Source: Planctomycetota bacterium (GTDB taxonomy: Bacteria; Planctomycetota; Planctomycetia; Pirellulales; Lacipirellulaceae). From it: a stretch of 58,409 bases of DNA. Positions 41,974 to 51,228 of the stretch are shown piece after piece; position 1 is the first letter of the stretch; each line of letters starts with the position of its first letter. Made by a program: the position numbers and the translations under genes. The stretch lies in NCBI GenBank assembly GCA_013152205.1, contig JAADGV010000118.1, positions 1 to 58,409 on the forward strand, read 5' to 3'. The notes under the pieces are model-generated. The model was not told the origin of the DNA, did not search any database, and saw only the letters and a program-made list of their open reading frames with translations.

Positions 41974-42036
41974 GGCCTGATTGTAGTGCGGGATGGCGTG
42001 GGGCGAGAGGCTTTTAGTTCCCTTGTCAGGACTCAT

Positions 42037-42130
42037 GCTAGCCGCGAGCGGAAGCCGCGCTCGAATCTGAAAAAACTGCGGCTTCCGCCCGCAGCTACTA
42101 CAGAATCAGTGACTTTGCAATCGTCCTGGT
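42037..42130 (+). repeat. CTGCGGCTTCCGCCCGCAGCTA repeat, copy 2
   Basis: ATGCTAGCCGCGAGCGGAAG begins a left part that pairs with AACTGCGGCTTCCGCCCGCA, and GTGACTTTGCAATCGTCCTGG closes the element. It matches 48607-48690 from end to end with a small indel. It lies upstream of the queG start. Confidence 0.8.
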
Positions 42131-42160
42131 TCCCTTGTCCTTTGTGTGTTTTGTTGCTTC

Positions 42161-42187
42161 CGGCCAGGATGACCGGGCTATGGGGGC
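42161..42187 (+). repeat. GGCCAGGATGACCGGGCTATGGGG repeat
   Basis: Copy of the GGCCAGGATGGCC family with one arm substitution. It lies in the 350-bp divergent region between queG and the Gly/Tyr-rich protein. The rest of that region (42188-42327) shows only the AAGAGG ribosome site of the next gene. Confidence 0.8.
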
Positions 42188-42327
42188 TTGGAATCCCGTA
42201 TTTTTGGCAGAAGTGTTGCGATTTGCTTGTCTCGTAATTAGCCTGGAGGTAGAGGCTGATATTTTACGCCTGGGCATTCGCTCGGCTTTGGTCAGCACAA
42301 ACGACACTTTTGAGAAGAGGTTCTGCG

Positions 42328-42780
42328 ATGAATAAACGTTTTACTTTGGCATTGTGCCTCGGGCTTGTGTTCTCGGTATCAGCAGCCAGCGATGTTCGCG
42401 CGCAATATGGCCAGGGCTACGGCGGATATGGTGGATACGGTGCTTTCGACGTTGGACAACTTTATCGAGTGTTGGCCCAAAACGTACCGTACTATGCCGC
42501 TTTTCCGCCGGTGTACTATAGTGCCCCAGTGCCGCGTACTTATGGTTATAGTCCGTTTGCGTATCCACCTGGGACCATGACGCCGGAGATCGTAGCGGTA
42601 GTACCGCTGGAAATCAGCAACCCTCATGTTCCAACACCGGCCGTCGCGCCGGCAGAGAATGAGGATAGCGACAAAACTACGCGGTTAGAAATTCGGCCAG
42701 AACCGCTGGTTGTTATGAATCCCTACGTTGTTGGCCGAGATGCCGAAAATTCGCTGGCTAGCTTTCCTGTAACTCCCTAG
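42328..42780 (+). CDS. Secreted Gly/Tyr-rich protein of unknown function
   Basis: A 150-residue protein with a clear Sec signal (1-24, cleavage after VRA). A YGQGYGGYGGYG stretch follows, then a Pro/Tyr-rich segment (YYAAFPPVYYSAPVPRTYGY) and an acidic C-terminal third. The AAGAGG site supports the ATG at 42328. Small repetitive exported proteins of this type are common in planctomycetes, and no function is known. A strong terminator follows. Confidence 0.75.
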   Translation: MNKRFTLALCLGLVFSVSAASDVRAQYGQGYGGYGGYGAFDVGQLYRVLAQNVPYYAAFPPVYYSAPVPRTYGYSPFAYPPGTMTPEIVAVVPLEISNPHVPTPAVAPAENEDSDKTTRLEIRPEPLVVMNPYVVGRDAENSLASFPVTP

Positions 42781-42819
42781 GGACGATAGCAGTTCGGCTG
42801 AATGACTATCAAAAAATCG

Positions 42820-42860
42820 AAGCGGCGTTGCTTGCTAGCAGGTGACGCCGCTTTTTCGTT
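42820..42860 (+). terminator. Rho-independent terminator
   Basis: AGCGGCGT (42821-42828) pairs perfectly with ACGCCGCT (42845-42852), followed by TTTTTCGTTTT. It ends transcription of the Gly/Tyr-rich protein gene. Confidence 0.88.
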
Positions 42861-42988
42861 TTCTGCGATAGCAAATGCCCTGGACGCGCGGTGGCGGATC
42901 GCTATCATTTGCATTTTGCGAGAAACGATTTCTGGGGTTAGGGATACCCTGCTTGCCTCTTGCAAGGGGATTGGAAAGGAATCTACCG

Positions 42989-43978
42989 ATGCGGTGCGTT
43001 CATTGCACACTAGTCTTCAGCCTGCTTGTTGGTTGCCAGAGCCGGACGATGCCGATCTCTAATCCGTTTCTGTCTCCAGATCGGGTGCCGCCGCCAGCGA
43101 CACGTCCGTTGTTGCCTGGGACGGCGCAGCCCTACTATCCGGGCGACCCGACTCCATCGTTGCAGCCTGGGGCAGTGGTGCCGCCCACCTTTGCGCCCGG
43201 CACAGCGTATCCCCAAACGACTCCCGTCGTTCCAAGCAACCCACCAGGAGGCTGGAACCCGCAGCCGCCCAGCTATCCCCCTCAGCCGATCCCAACCACC
43301 CCTTCACCTTACAACGTCAACCCAGCCAACGCTGAATTTCCGGTCGGTCGAGTCGTCGCGGTGAATGAACCGCCGATGCGTATTCAGAGCGACGATCAGG
43401 ATCTACGGTTTAGTCCCTCCTCGCTACAAACTTTGGGCAGCGACGAGCCTTGGCAATCGGTGCCCCAAAATCAATCGGTCGTGCAGGCACAGTTTGTCGA
43501 TGTGCAGCCTGCGCCCCAACCGTTGCAACCAACGGCCAGCGTCCCCACGATGGAGGTTGTGCCGCAAGAGGTGTCGATTCGTGCCGTCTCTTCGCAGGGC
43601 TCTGAAAGTTTGAATAATTCGTCCGGATTCCGGTCGCCATCGCGAGATGGGTTTCGCCCACAGGGCAGCCGACGACGTGCCGATGCTGGTCGAGGCAACA
43701 CGGCGGTCGATCGGTTTGGGTTCGACCCACAGTATCGTTGGCTACGAGGACAGTTGGAGTACGATCCGACTAGCCAACAATGGCAGTTGCGATACGTAGC
43801 GATTGAAGGGCAGGCAGATCAATATGGCGGGCGATTGCTCATAGCCAATCCGATTGTGCTGGGCGATTTGCAGCCCGGAGATCATGTACAAGTGCAAGGT
43901 CGACTGGATGGCCAACAATCGGGACCAACCACGGTGGTTCCGGTTTACACGGTCTCGGCGGTTCAGCGTCAGCGCTGA
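42989..43978 (+). CDS. Proline-rich lipoprotein of unknown function
   Basis: About 329 residues from the ATG at 42989, preceded by GGAAAGGA. A lipoprotein signal ends in LLVGC (lipid-modified Cys16). Residues about 25-115 are strongly Pro-rich, and the middle is Gln/Pro/Ser-rich and probably disordered. A compact C-terminal domain (about 245-325, from YRWLRGQLEYDPTSQQWQLR to GDHVQVQGRL) looks OB-fold-like. It is probably an envelope lipoprotein. The SecA-like gene begins 145 bp later, but a repeat separates them and co-transcription is uncertain. Confidence 0.8.
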   Translation: MRCVHCTLVFSLLVGCQSRTMPISNPFLSPDRVPPPATRPLLPGTAQPYYPGDPTPSLQPGAVVPPTFAPGTAYPQTTPVVPSNPPGGWNPQPPSYPPQPIPTTPSPYNVNPANAEFPVGRVVAVNEPPMRIQSDDQDLRFSPSSLQTLGSDEPWQSVPQNQSVVQAQFVDVQPAPQPLQPTASVPTMEVVPQEVSIRAVSSQGSESLNNSSGFRSPSRDGFRPQGSRRRADAGRGNTAVDRFGFDPQYRWLRGQLEYDPTSQQWQLRYVAIEGQADQYGGRLLIANPIVLGDLQPGDHVQVQGRLDGQQSGPTTVVPVYTVSAVQRQR

Positions 43979-44049
43979 AAGACACCTCGTCTTCTGTTGT
44001 CCTTGCGGTATGATGGGGGTATTCTGCGACGGACTGTTCTCACTTTTCT

Positions 44050-44075
44050 GGTGGCGTGGCCGCCACCGCTAACGG
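44050..44075 (+). repeat. GGTGGCGTGGCCGCCACCGCTAACGG repeat, copy 5
   Basis: Perfect form of the family: GGTGGC and GCCACC arms around GTGGCC. It lies between the lipoprotein gene and the SecA-like gene. Confidence 0.85.
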
Positions 44076-44123
44076 CTGCCTCGCAATTTCAGAATATTTT
44101 TTGTCGCGAAATGGTAGAACGGC

Positions 44124-46067
44124 GTGTCGAGAATTCCTAGCGGGATCGGAACGAAAATCCAGGCCAAGGTTGGCAGCCACATGGCTCGCTGCGCTGGCTA
44201 TGTGCCAAGAGTTGCGGCTGCCGAGTCGGCATTGCAAAAGCTCTCGGATCACGAACTTCGTAAAACGAGCCTGGGGCTGCGTTATCGGGCGCGGAGTGGT
44301 GAGCCTCTCGACAAGCTGCTGGTCGAAGCATTTTCTTTGGTGCGAGAAGCAAGTCAACGGCAACTGGGGATGCGCCATTTTGACGTGCAAATTCTGGGCG
44401 GAGCGGCGATTCATCATCACACAATCGTAGAAATGCAGACCGGTGAGGGGAAAACGCTTACAGCGACGCTGCCGATGTATCTGGCGTCGCTCGCAGGCAA
44501 GGGTGCGCATCTGGCGACGGTGAATGACTATCTGGCTGCCCGTGATGCGGAGTTGCTGAAACCGCTTTACGCCGCTTTAGGGACGAGCATCGGTACGATT
44601 CAATCGCAACAGCCCCAATCGGATCGGCGAAAGGCTTACCAGTGTGACATCACGTATGGCACGGCGAACGAGATGGGCTTTGATTTCCTGCGAGACCGTC
44701 TTCTGAATCGCTCCTCGGCGGACGGCATCAAAGATTTGTTTGGTCAGATGTTGGGAGTTTCGGCGAATGGTGCCGGCGATGAGTCGGTCCAGCGCGGGTT
44801 GCACTTTATGTTGGTCGACGAGGCCGACAGTATTTTGATTGACGAAGCGGGGACGCCGTTGATCATCAGCGCATTGCCCGGCGAAGACGAGAAGATTGCG
44901 GCTGAGGCGTATAGTTGGGCTGCAGAAGTTTGCTCGCAATTTGTCGAGGATGAACATTATGACTACGACCACGAAGACCGCAGGGTCGAACTGGGGCTGA
45001 CGGGCAGACAATTAGTACGCGCCTTGCCGAAGCCAAGTGAGATGGATCGTTTGCCACTTTCGAGCATTTATGAGTATGTGGAGCGTGCGGTTAAGGTTGG
45101 CCGCGAAATGTTCCTCGATCGGCATTACGTGGTTCGTGATGGTGAGATCGTGATCGTCGACGAATTTACCGGTCGGCTGGGAGAGGGCCGTAAGTGGCGT
45201 GCGGGGATTCATCAGGCCATCGAAGCGCAAGAAGGTGTGGAGATAACATTTGCGACGAATCAAGCTGCAACAATCACGATCCAGGATATGTTTTTGCGCT
45301 ATGAACGGCTCTCGGGGATGACCGGTACTGCGGCGACTAGTCGTCGCGAGTTGAAAAAGATTTACCGAGTACATGTCGAACAAATTCCTACGAATAAACC
45401 GCCCATACGTCGCCAATTACCGACGTTGGTTTATGGTACTAGCGAGCAACGGTGGACGGCGGTGGTTGAGGACGCTCTCGAACAGCATGAACTCGACCGA
45501 CCGGTGTTGATTGGTACTCGAACGATTGACAAAAGCGAGCATCTGGCCGAGTTGCTGGCGGCCCGTGGTATTCAGCCCGTGGTTTTGAACGCGCGGCATA
45601 TTGCGCAAGAGGCCGAAATCGTTTCGCAAGCTGGGCAGCGAGGCAAGGTCACGGTAGCGACCAACATGGCTGGTCGTGGTACGGATATCAAACTGGGGGA
45701 TGGTGTGAGAGAGCTGGGTGGCCTGCACGTCATCTGCACCGAATTGCACGAAGCCCAACGTGTCGACCGACAGTTGATCGGTCGTTGTGGCCGGCAAGGC
45801 GACCCGGGCACCTATCGGCAGTTTTTGGCCTTGGACGACGAGATACTGCTGCTCGGGTTTGGGCCTAGAAAGTATGAGCGACTTGTGGCACGAGGGGAAA
45901 AGGCGACGAAGCCGCTGAACAGCATGAAGGGTCTGTTCCGTAAGGCTCAGCAACGGGTCGAGCGGCGGCACTTTCGTAAACGAAAAGTCATGTTGTACCA
46001 CGAAAAAGAACGGCAGAAAGTGCAGATCCAGATGGGCCAGGATCCGTATTTGGATACCCCGGGTTGA
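44124..46067 (+). CDS. Shortened SecA-like preprotein translocase ATPase paralogue
   Basis: A 647-residue SecA homologue starting at GTG. Walker A is MQTGEGKT (104-111), the DEAD box is in VDEADSILIDEAGTPLIIS, and GLHQAIEA is seen as GIHQAIEA. GMTGTA, ATNMAGRGTDIKLG and the arginine-rich RQLIGRCGRQGDPG motif VI are also present. Both nucleotide-binding folds and the preprotein cross-linking domain are thus there. The chain stops in the first long helix of the scaffold domain (QRVERRHFRKRKVMLYHEKE), about 40 residues before the end. It therefore lacks the helical wing domain, the rest of the scaffold and the zinc-binding tail of housekeeping SecA (usually 850 residues or more). Confidence 0.9.
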   Translation: MSRIPSGIGTKIQAKVGSHMARCAGYVPRVAAAESALQKLSDHELRKTSLGLRYRARSGEPLDKLLVEAFSLVREASQRQLGMRHFDVQILGGAAIHHHTIVEMQTGEGKTLTATLPMYLASLAGKGAHLATVNDYLAARDAELLKPLYAALGTSIGTIQSQQPQSDRRKAYQCDITYGTANEMGFDFLRDRLLNRSSADGIKDLFGQMLGVSANGAGDESVQRGLHFMLVDEADSILIDEAGTPLIISALPGEDEKIAAEAYSWAAEVCSQFVEDEHYDYDHEDRRVELGLTGRQLVRALPKPSEMDRLPLSSIYEYVERAVKVGREMFLDRHYVVRDGEIVIVDEFTGRLGEGRKWRAGIHQAIEAQEGVEITFATNQAATITIQDMFLRYERLSGMTGTAATSRRELKKIYRVHVEQIPTNKPPIRRQLPTLVYGTSEQRWTAVVEDALEQHELDRPVLIGTRTIDKSEHLAELLAARGIQPVVLNARHIAQEAEIVSQAGQRGKVTVATNMAGRGTDIKLGDGVRELGGLHVICTELHEAQRVDRQLIGRCGRQGDPGTYRQFLALDDEILLLGFGPRKYERLVARGEKATKPLNSMKGLFRKAQQRVERRHFRKRKVMLYHEKERQKVQIQMGQDPYLDTPG

Positions 46068-46110
46068 TGTTTTTTTCTCGATCGTGTTCGTTAGGCCTGT
46101 ATTGTGGGGT

Positions 46111-46191
<81 letters not shown>

Positions 46192-46234
46192 GTCAATTTA
46201 GGATTGGCGGACCACTGGTGTGTTTATTGGTACT

Positions 46235-46260
46235 CCGGCCAGGATGGCCGGGCTATGGGG
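46235..46260 (+). repeat. GGCCAGGATGGCCGGGCTATGGGG repeat at a gene stop
   Basis: The repeat overlaps the end of the molybdopterin oxidoreductase gene: its CTATGGGG supplies the TAG stop and the bases of the final proline codon on the minus strand. Confidence 0.85.
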
Positions 46261-48451
46261 TCATCTCGCCTTCGAGGGTTACTATAACGTTTTTGTAGGC
46301 TGGGGTTTTGCTGATCGGGTCGAGGTGGCGGCTGACCAGTACGTTGGCTTCGGGAAAGTACATGGCGGCGTTGCCGGGGCGTATCTCGGGGTAGGGATGC
46401 AGATGTATGCCTGGGAGCGAACCGGCAGGGCCATGGACGGTGACCGTCCTCGAAGCATCTAATCCTAGCCGTTTGATATCGTCGGGATGGATTAACACAA
46501 CGTCACGGCGTGGGACGTTGCGGTAGAGATCGTGGTCTTCGTACACAACCGTGTTGAACTGACCTTCGCTTCGGATGGTCATCAAGCGCAGCTCGTTTTC
46601 TTCGGTTCCCTGTAGCGCCGGTAGCTCGTGGACATGCAGCACGGCTCGGCCATCGGGGGTAGCAAACCGTGGTTCGTGAAAAACTCTGCCCTCGATTTGA
46701 AATTCTTCTTTGGTTTTATCGATCGCGGCAATTTTCTCGAACCCGGGAACGATCGCCCCGATCGCTTCGCGAATACGACCGGTGTCTCGCATGGATTCCC
46801 AATCGACCGGCGAGGTGTCTGCGTCGGCAAAAACTTGTTCGGCGATGGTGGCGATTACTTCGACCTCGCTGCGTGGCCCTTCGAGCCGTCGCGGGCCGCC
46901 ATCGCTGAGGCGGACGAAATTGAACATCGATTCTTGAGTCGTGGCCTGGGGCTCTTCGTCCCGTGCTAGAACTGGGAGGATAATGGTCTCGCGGGCAAGG
47001 CCAAACGCATGGCCGGTGTTTAGCGTCGTGCTGAGGTAGACCAGCATGTCGAGGTTTTCGAGCGACTGCCTTGCGTAGGTAGCGTCGGGATTTGAGCCGT
47101 AGAGGTTGCCGCCGAGGCAAAAGCCGAACTTGAGGTCGCCCTCGGCAGCGCCGGTCATGCACTGCATCGTGTCGCGTCCAACGGAGGTCGGTAGCGATAC
47201 GTCGAAATGTTTCTGGAGGCGCTCGGAAATAGTGTCCTTGAGCTTGGGGGTGACGCCGACCGAGCCGATGCCCTGCACGTTGGAGTGGCCGCGAATGGGC
47301 ATGAGGCCAGCACCCGGTCGGCCAACCATGCCGCGCATTAGTGCCAAGTTAGCGATTGCCTGGACGTTTTGCACGCCTTGCGCATGATGGGTGATTCCCA
47401 TCGTCCAACTAAAGACGGCGTTGTTCGAGGCTGCGTATCTTTTGGCAATCTCGTTGATTTGCTCGCGCGACACGCCACTTTTGGCGATGATCTCTTCCCA
47501 GGTGGTTTCGTCGATTTGCTGCTGGAGATTTGGCCAACCATTGCACGAGGCGTTGAGGAAGTTGTTATCGTGGGCATCGATTTCGATCAACTGTTTGGCA
47601 ATCCCGGTAAGTAAGGCGAGATCGCCGCCGATGTGGGGCTGGACGTAGAGGCTGGCTATCTTGGTGCCGAACAGCAAGCTGCGAATGTCGCTGGGGACAC
47701 TGAAGTTGACGAGCCCTGTCTCGACAATTGGGTTAATGACAATCACTTCGCCGCCGCGCCGGCGCACCTCCATGAGAGTGCGCATCAGGCGAGGATGGTT
47801 GCTTGCCGGGTTGCCGCCAATGACGAACACTAGATCGGCTTTGTCGAGATCTTCGAGCGCAATGGTTGCCGTGCCGCTGCCGGTGACGCTGCTCAAACCG
47901 ACGCCGCTGGCTTGATGGCAGTAGTAGCTGCAATTGTTGACATTGTTGGTGCCATACAGTCGAGCGAACATTTGCAGCAGAAAACCGGCTTCGTTGCTGC
48001 TGCGTCCGCTGAAATACCAAAAGGTTTCGTCCGCAGAGAGTTCGCGTAGTTTAGTAGCAATACGTCGAAACGCATCGTCCCAGGAGATCGGTTGAAATCG
48101 GCGAAGCTGAGGCGTGTAGAGTACCGGCTGCGTGAGTCGACCACAGTTTTCTAGTTCGCGTGGCGAGAGCTGGCGTAGGGCGTCGGGGGTGTAGGTGTTC
48201 CAGAAGTCGGTGGTGATGGCGCCTTGCATGTCGGCAACCATTGCTTGGAGCGATTTTTTACAGACTTCGGGAAAGTGTCCCGACTCGTTGACCATACCCC
48301 CTTGTTGGCCGCCCATTCCCAGAGCACAAGTTTTGCAGGCGTTCTTGCTGCGCATCGCTTTCCATAACTTCCACAGGCCGCCAGCCTCCTGGGCCTTACT
48401 GAGCGTGTAGGCAATCGCGCGCCAACCTCCACCAGAACGAACTTTTTTCAT
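46253..48451 (-). CDS. Molybdopterin-dependent oxidoreductase, YdeP/FdhA-like family
   Basis: A 732-residue cytoplasmic protein with no Tat signal. It aligns, by recall, along its length with E. coli YdeP: GRLTQPVLY, FYFSGR-like WYFSGRSSNEAGFLLQMFAR, SYYCHQASGVGL, VIGGNPASNHPR, GMGITHHAQGVQNVQ and RGHSNVQG. The N-terminal cysteines are C39, C42 and C64 only. This differs from formate dehydrogenase and is like YdeP, where a standard four-cysteine cluster site is not obvious. No selenocysteine codon was noted. The cofactor would be bis-MGD, made with MobB help. Substrate unknown; YdeP relatives are linked to acid resistance. No FdhD or electron-transfer partner is adjacent. Confidence 0.88.
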   Translation of the reverse strand: MKKVRSGGGWRAIAYTLSKAQEAGGLWKLWKAMRSKNACKTCALGMGGQQGGMVNESGHFPEVCKKSLQAMVADMQGAITTDFWNTYTPDALRQLSPRELENCGRLTQPVLYTPQLRRFQPISWDDAFRRIATKLRELSADETFWYFSGRSSNEAGFLLQMFARLYGTNNVNNCSYYCHQASGVGLSSVTGSGTATIALEDLDKADLVFVIGGNPASNHPRLMRTLMEVRRRGGEVIVINPIVETGLVNFSVPSDIRSLLFGTKIASLYVQPHIGGDLALLTGIAKQLIEIDAHDNNFLNASCNGWPNLQQQIDETTWEEIIAKSGVSREQINEIAKRYAASNNAVFSWTMGITHHAQGVQNVQAIANLALMRGMVGRPGAGLMPIRGHSNVQGIGSVGVTPKLKDTISERLQKHFDVSLPTSVGRDTMQCMTGAAEGDLKFGFCLGGNLYGSNPDATYARQSLENLDMLVYLSTTLNTGHAFGLARETIILPVLARDEEPQATTQESMFNFVRLSDGGPRRLEGPRSEVEVIATIAEQVFADADTSPVDWESMRDTGRIREAIGAIVPGFEKIAAIDKTKEEFQIEGRVFHEPRFATPDGRAVLHVHELPALQGTEENELRLMTIRSEGQFNTVVYEDHDLYRNVPRRDVVLIHPDDIKRLGLDASRTVTVHGPAGSLPGIHLHPYPEIRPGNAAMYFPEANVLVSRHLDPISKTPAYKNVIVTLEGEMTP

Positions 48452-48606
48452 CAGATTACTGCAACGGTTGAATTTGAAAGAACCACCAAGAACGCCAATT
48501 ACGGAATCGTATCTGGCGATTCTGCGAGAAGTGCGATAGGTTGTTCAATACTATAACCTGTTCCGGCGGTTCGGACAGGTGCTGGGTAACACCAGCAGAA
48601 AGACTG

Positions 48607-48690
48607 CATGCTAACCGCAGTAAGCCGGAAAAAACCGCAGCTTCCGCTTGCGGCTACAAGGGAACCTGTGACTTTGCAGTTTTCCTGGAT
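48607..48690 (+). repeat. CCGCAGCTTCCGCTTGCGGCTA repeat, copy 3
   Basis: ATGCTAACCGCAGTAAGCCG, then AAAAAACCGCAGCTTCCGCT and CTGTGACTTTGCAGTTTTCC. It lies in the 266-bp gap between the divergent oxidoreductase and aroA genes, ending about 30 bp before aroA. Confidence 0.8.
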
Positions 48691-48717
48691 TTCAGCGAAA
48701 GAAAAATTGATCGTTCT

Positions 48718-50004
48718 ATGCCGGATTCGTTAAAAATTCATCCTGTGAGCGGGCCGATTCGCGCCACGCTACGGCCACCGGGCTCTAAAAGTATCACCAA
48801 CCGGGCGTTGGTTTGTGCTGCTTTGGCCGAGGGGCGTTCGACGTTACGCGGCGCGCTTGATAGCGATGATACTCGGGTGATGATTGCGGGGCTGCGAACG
48901 CTAGGCATTCAAATCGAAGCGAGAGACAACGGCGAGACTTTACTGGTAGCAGGCTGCCTGGGACTGCCGCCTGCTACCGAGGCCGACATCTTTGTTGGCA
49001 ATAGTGGCACGACGATTCGATTTTTAACCGCGCTGGCGACGCTAGGCCGCGGAAGTTATCGCCTGGATGGAATCGCAAGAATGCGTGAGCGTCCGATTGG
49101 CGATTTGGTGGAGGCCCTGGTGCAATTGGGGGCTGAAGTTGCCTGCGAGGGAGACCACGCCTGCCCGCCGGTTGCAATCACCGCGGCTGGGTTGCCCGGA
49201 GGCGATGCGATGGTTCGTGGCAATATTTCTAGTCAGTATTTGAGTGGGCTGCTAATGGCTGCCCCGTGTGCGCAAGCTACGGTTACCATTCGGGTGTCTG
49301 GGACGTTGGTTTCGATTCCCTATGTCAGCATGACACTCGCAGTGATGAAGTCGTTTGGCATCGAGGCAAGGGCCGATCAGGATTACGCCGAAATAAAAAT
49401 ACCCAGCGGCGGACACTACCAAGCTACCGACTATGCCATCGAGCCAGACGCCTCGGCAGCTAGCTACTTTTGGGCGGCAGCCGCGGTAACGGGCGGAGAG
49501 GTCACGGTCGAAGGCCTTGGGCGCGATAGTTTGCAGGGCGATGTCGAGTTTGTCGACTGTCTGGCAAAGATGGGCTGCGAGGTGCGCTATGGCGAGAACC
49601 AGATCACGGTAGTCGGTGGTCCGCTACACGGGATTGATGTCGACATGAATGCGATAAGCGATACCGTACAAACGCTCTCGGTCGTCGCGTTGTTTGCCGA
49701 AGGAACGACCAGAATTCGCAACGTCCCTCATATACGCCACAAAGAAACCGACCGCATCGCTGCCGTGGCAACAGAGTTGCGAAAACTGGGGGCTGAGGTG
49801 ATTGAACACGCCGATGGCTTAGACATCACGCCCGGAAAATTCACGGCTGCCGACATTGCAACCTACGACGACCATCGGATGGCCATGAGCTTTGCCATCG
49901 CCGGTCTGGTCGAGGCTGGAGTCGTTATCTGTGATCCTGGTTGCACAGCAAAGACCTACCCCAAATTTTTTGAGGATCTAGCCGCACTTTACCCGCGGAA
50001 CTAG
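48718..50004 (+). CDS. aroA: 3-phosphoshikimate 1-carboxyvinyltransferase (EPSP synthase)
   Basis: AroA joins shikimate-3-phosphate and phosphoenolpyruvate to make EPSP, on the chorismate pathway. From the ATG at 48718 the protein has 428 residues, the normal family length; the open frame extends upstream into a repeat and is rejected there. Motifs: [12 protein letters not shown] (21-32, with Lys24), [10 protein letters not shown] (94-103) and [10 protein letters not shown] (121-130), all conserved. DTVQTL and DDHRMAMSF carry later active-site residues. Chorismate produced downstream also feeds the futalosine menaquinone route encoded at 55-57 kb. Confidence 0.96.
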   Translation: MPDSLKIHPVSGPIRATLRPPGSKSITNRALVCAALAEGRSTLRGALDSDDTRVMIAGLRTLGIQIEARDNGETLLVAGCLGLPPATEADIFVGNSGTTIRFLTALATLGRGSYRLDGIARMRERPIGDLVEALVQLGAEVACEGDHACPPVAITAAGLPGGDAMVRGNISSQYLSGLLMAAPCAQATVTIRVSGTLVSIPYVSMTLAVMKSFGIEARADQDYAEIKIPSGGHYQATDYAIEPDASAASYFWAAAAVTGGEVTVEGLGRDSLQGDVEFVDCLAKMGCEVRYGENQITVVGGPLHGIDVDMNAISDTVQTLSVVALFAEGTTRIRNVPHIRHKETDRIAAVATELRKLGAEVIEHADGLDITPGKFTAADIATYDDHRMAMSFAIAGLVEAGVVICDPGCTAKTYPKFFEDLAALYPRN

Positions 50005-50046
50005 AGGGCCTACGAAACCAGAGAGACGTAACCGGAGCGTATGGAC

Positions 50047-50298
50047 TCAACAGTCGCCGGCGCTGCTAGAACTGAGACCTGCTGTCACTCGCGAAGCGTT
50101 TTCGATGAGTTCGTCGACCCGGGTAAGCAGACCTAACCCAGACTCAACCGGATCACATTGTCCGGTACTCGGATCGCAGGCGACAAAGTTCGCCGCACAG
50201 TGTTGGCAAACCACTTTTTTGCCAAGATACTCGACCCGCACCTGCAAGCTCCTGCCACAGGTAGGGCATTCTTGAATGTAGTAAGTCGCACTAGACAT
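50047..50298 (-). CDS. Small zinc-ribbon protein
   Basis: About 83 residues, with CPTCGRSLQVRV and VVCQHCAANF giving a CxxC...CxxC zinc ribbon in the first half, and a helical C-terminal part. Tandem ATGs lie at 50301 and 50298; AGGAGGT upstream favours the second. Such ribbons are common in planctomycetes and often function in protein or nucleic acid contacts; no specific role is assigned. It is convergent with aroA. Confidence 0.8.
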   Translation of the reverse strand: MSSATYYIQECPTCGRSLQVRVEYLGKKVVCQHCAANFVACDPSTGQCDPVESGLGLLTRVDELIENASRVTAGLSSSSAGDC

Positions 50299-50619
50299 CA
50301 TTCACCTCCTGCAGAAGTCTTATCCATACCTTTGGACCACCCAGTGACGGTACCACTTGGATGGCCAGGATATCCCATTTACAGGAAAACATCAAACCCC
50401 AACCACCCATTCAGGGGCCAAAAAGTTGCGTCCGGAACTCCCTAGTTTTAACGCAAACCCTTGCGATCAAATAACTTACGCCATCAATCAAAACTTTTAT
50501 CCTATAAGCTAAGATTGTGTACCGAGGTGTCTTCTACCCAATTTACGGTGGAAGTCCATGGCGTAGTGCTATGGCAGGTTTCTAAAAAATTTAGTGCCGA
50601 GAAAGTGAGTTCTAGTTCT
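50299..50619. other. Divergent intergenic region
   Basis: About 320 bp between the zinc-ribbon gene and the next rightward gene. It carries the strong AGGAGG site for the zinc-ribbon gene at its left edge, and GAAAGTGAG before the ATG at 50620. The in-frame extension upstream to 50461 is not supported by signal-peptide logic. Confidence 0.5.
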
Positions 50620-51228
50620 ATGACCAGCATACGCTCAACGTTTGTGGCTACTCTGCTTTGGCTTTGCTTGGTGAGTCTGAACCAATGCAGAGGAGAGGAT
50701 ACCGCAGAAGAGACAAAGATACTCAAGGAAACCGTTCGGCGTTACTTTGCCAGCATCGGTGGCTACCATGAAGGCGATCTAATCACGCGGTCGCAAGTCG
50801 AAGATTTACAGCTTTATTTACGCAGAACCCGAGGCCACTCGGCAGCTACTCATGCCCGAATTCTTCGACGGATTTTGCCCGACGATTCACGCCTAGTTCG
50901 CCTTTTCTACCAGAAAAACGGGGCTGAATTGTTGCGACAGGCTGCTGTTAAGAACGGGGGGTACGAGGTATTCGACCGACTCAGCCGATCAACGGCCAAG
51001 TACTCACAACTGGTGGAGGCAACCGATCGGGGATCCATCGAAAAGTTAAACCGGCTGACTGACGAAGAGTCTCAACAGCAACTTGCAGCTAGAGAAGAAA
51101 AAAGCGGGAAGAACAAGGGCTACGTCAGATTGTCTCGAATCTATACGATCGAGGAGTACCTTGCGGCAATTATCAGCCCGACCAAAACCGAGACCCCGAT
51201 TGCTCCAGAAGAAGCTCCCCAGCAATAA
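50620..51228 (+). CDS. Secreted protein of unknown function
   Basis: About 202 residues starting MTSIRSTFVATLLWLCLVSL, with a signal peptide to about residue 24. The mature part is mostly helical and charged, with no cysteines or recognisable motif, and ends in a Pro/Glu-rich tail. I do not recognise the family. The following gene lies almost 300 bp later. Confidence 0.7.
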   Translation: MTSIRSTFVATLLWLCLVSLNQCRGEDTAEETKILKETVRRYFASIGGYHEGDLITRSQVEDLQLYLRRTRGHSAATHARILRRILPDDSRLVRLFYQKNGAELLRQAAVKNGGYEVFDRLSRSTAKYSQLVEATDRGSIEKLNRLTDEESQQQLAAREEKSGKNKGYVRLSRIYTIEEYLAAIISPTKTETPIAPEEAPQQ

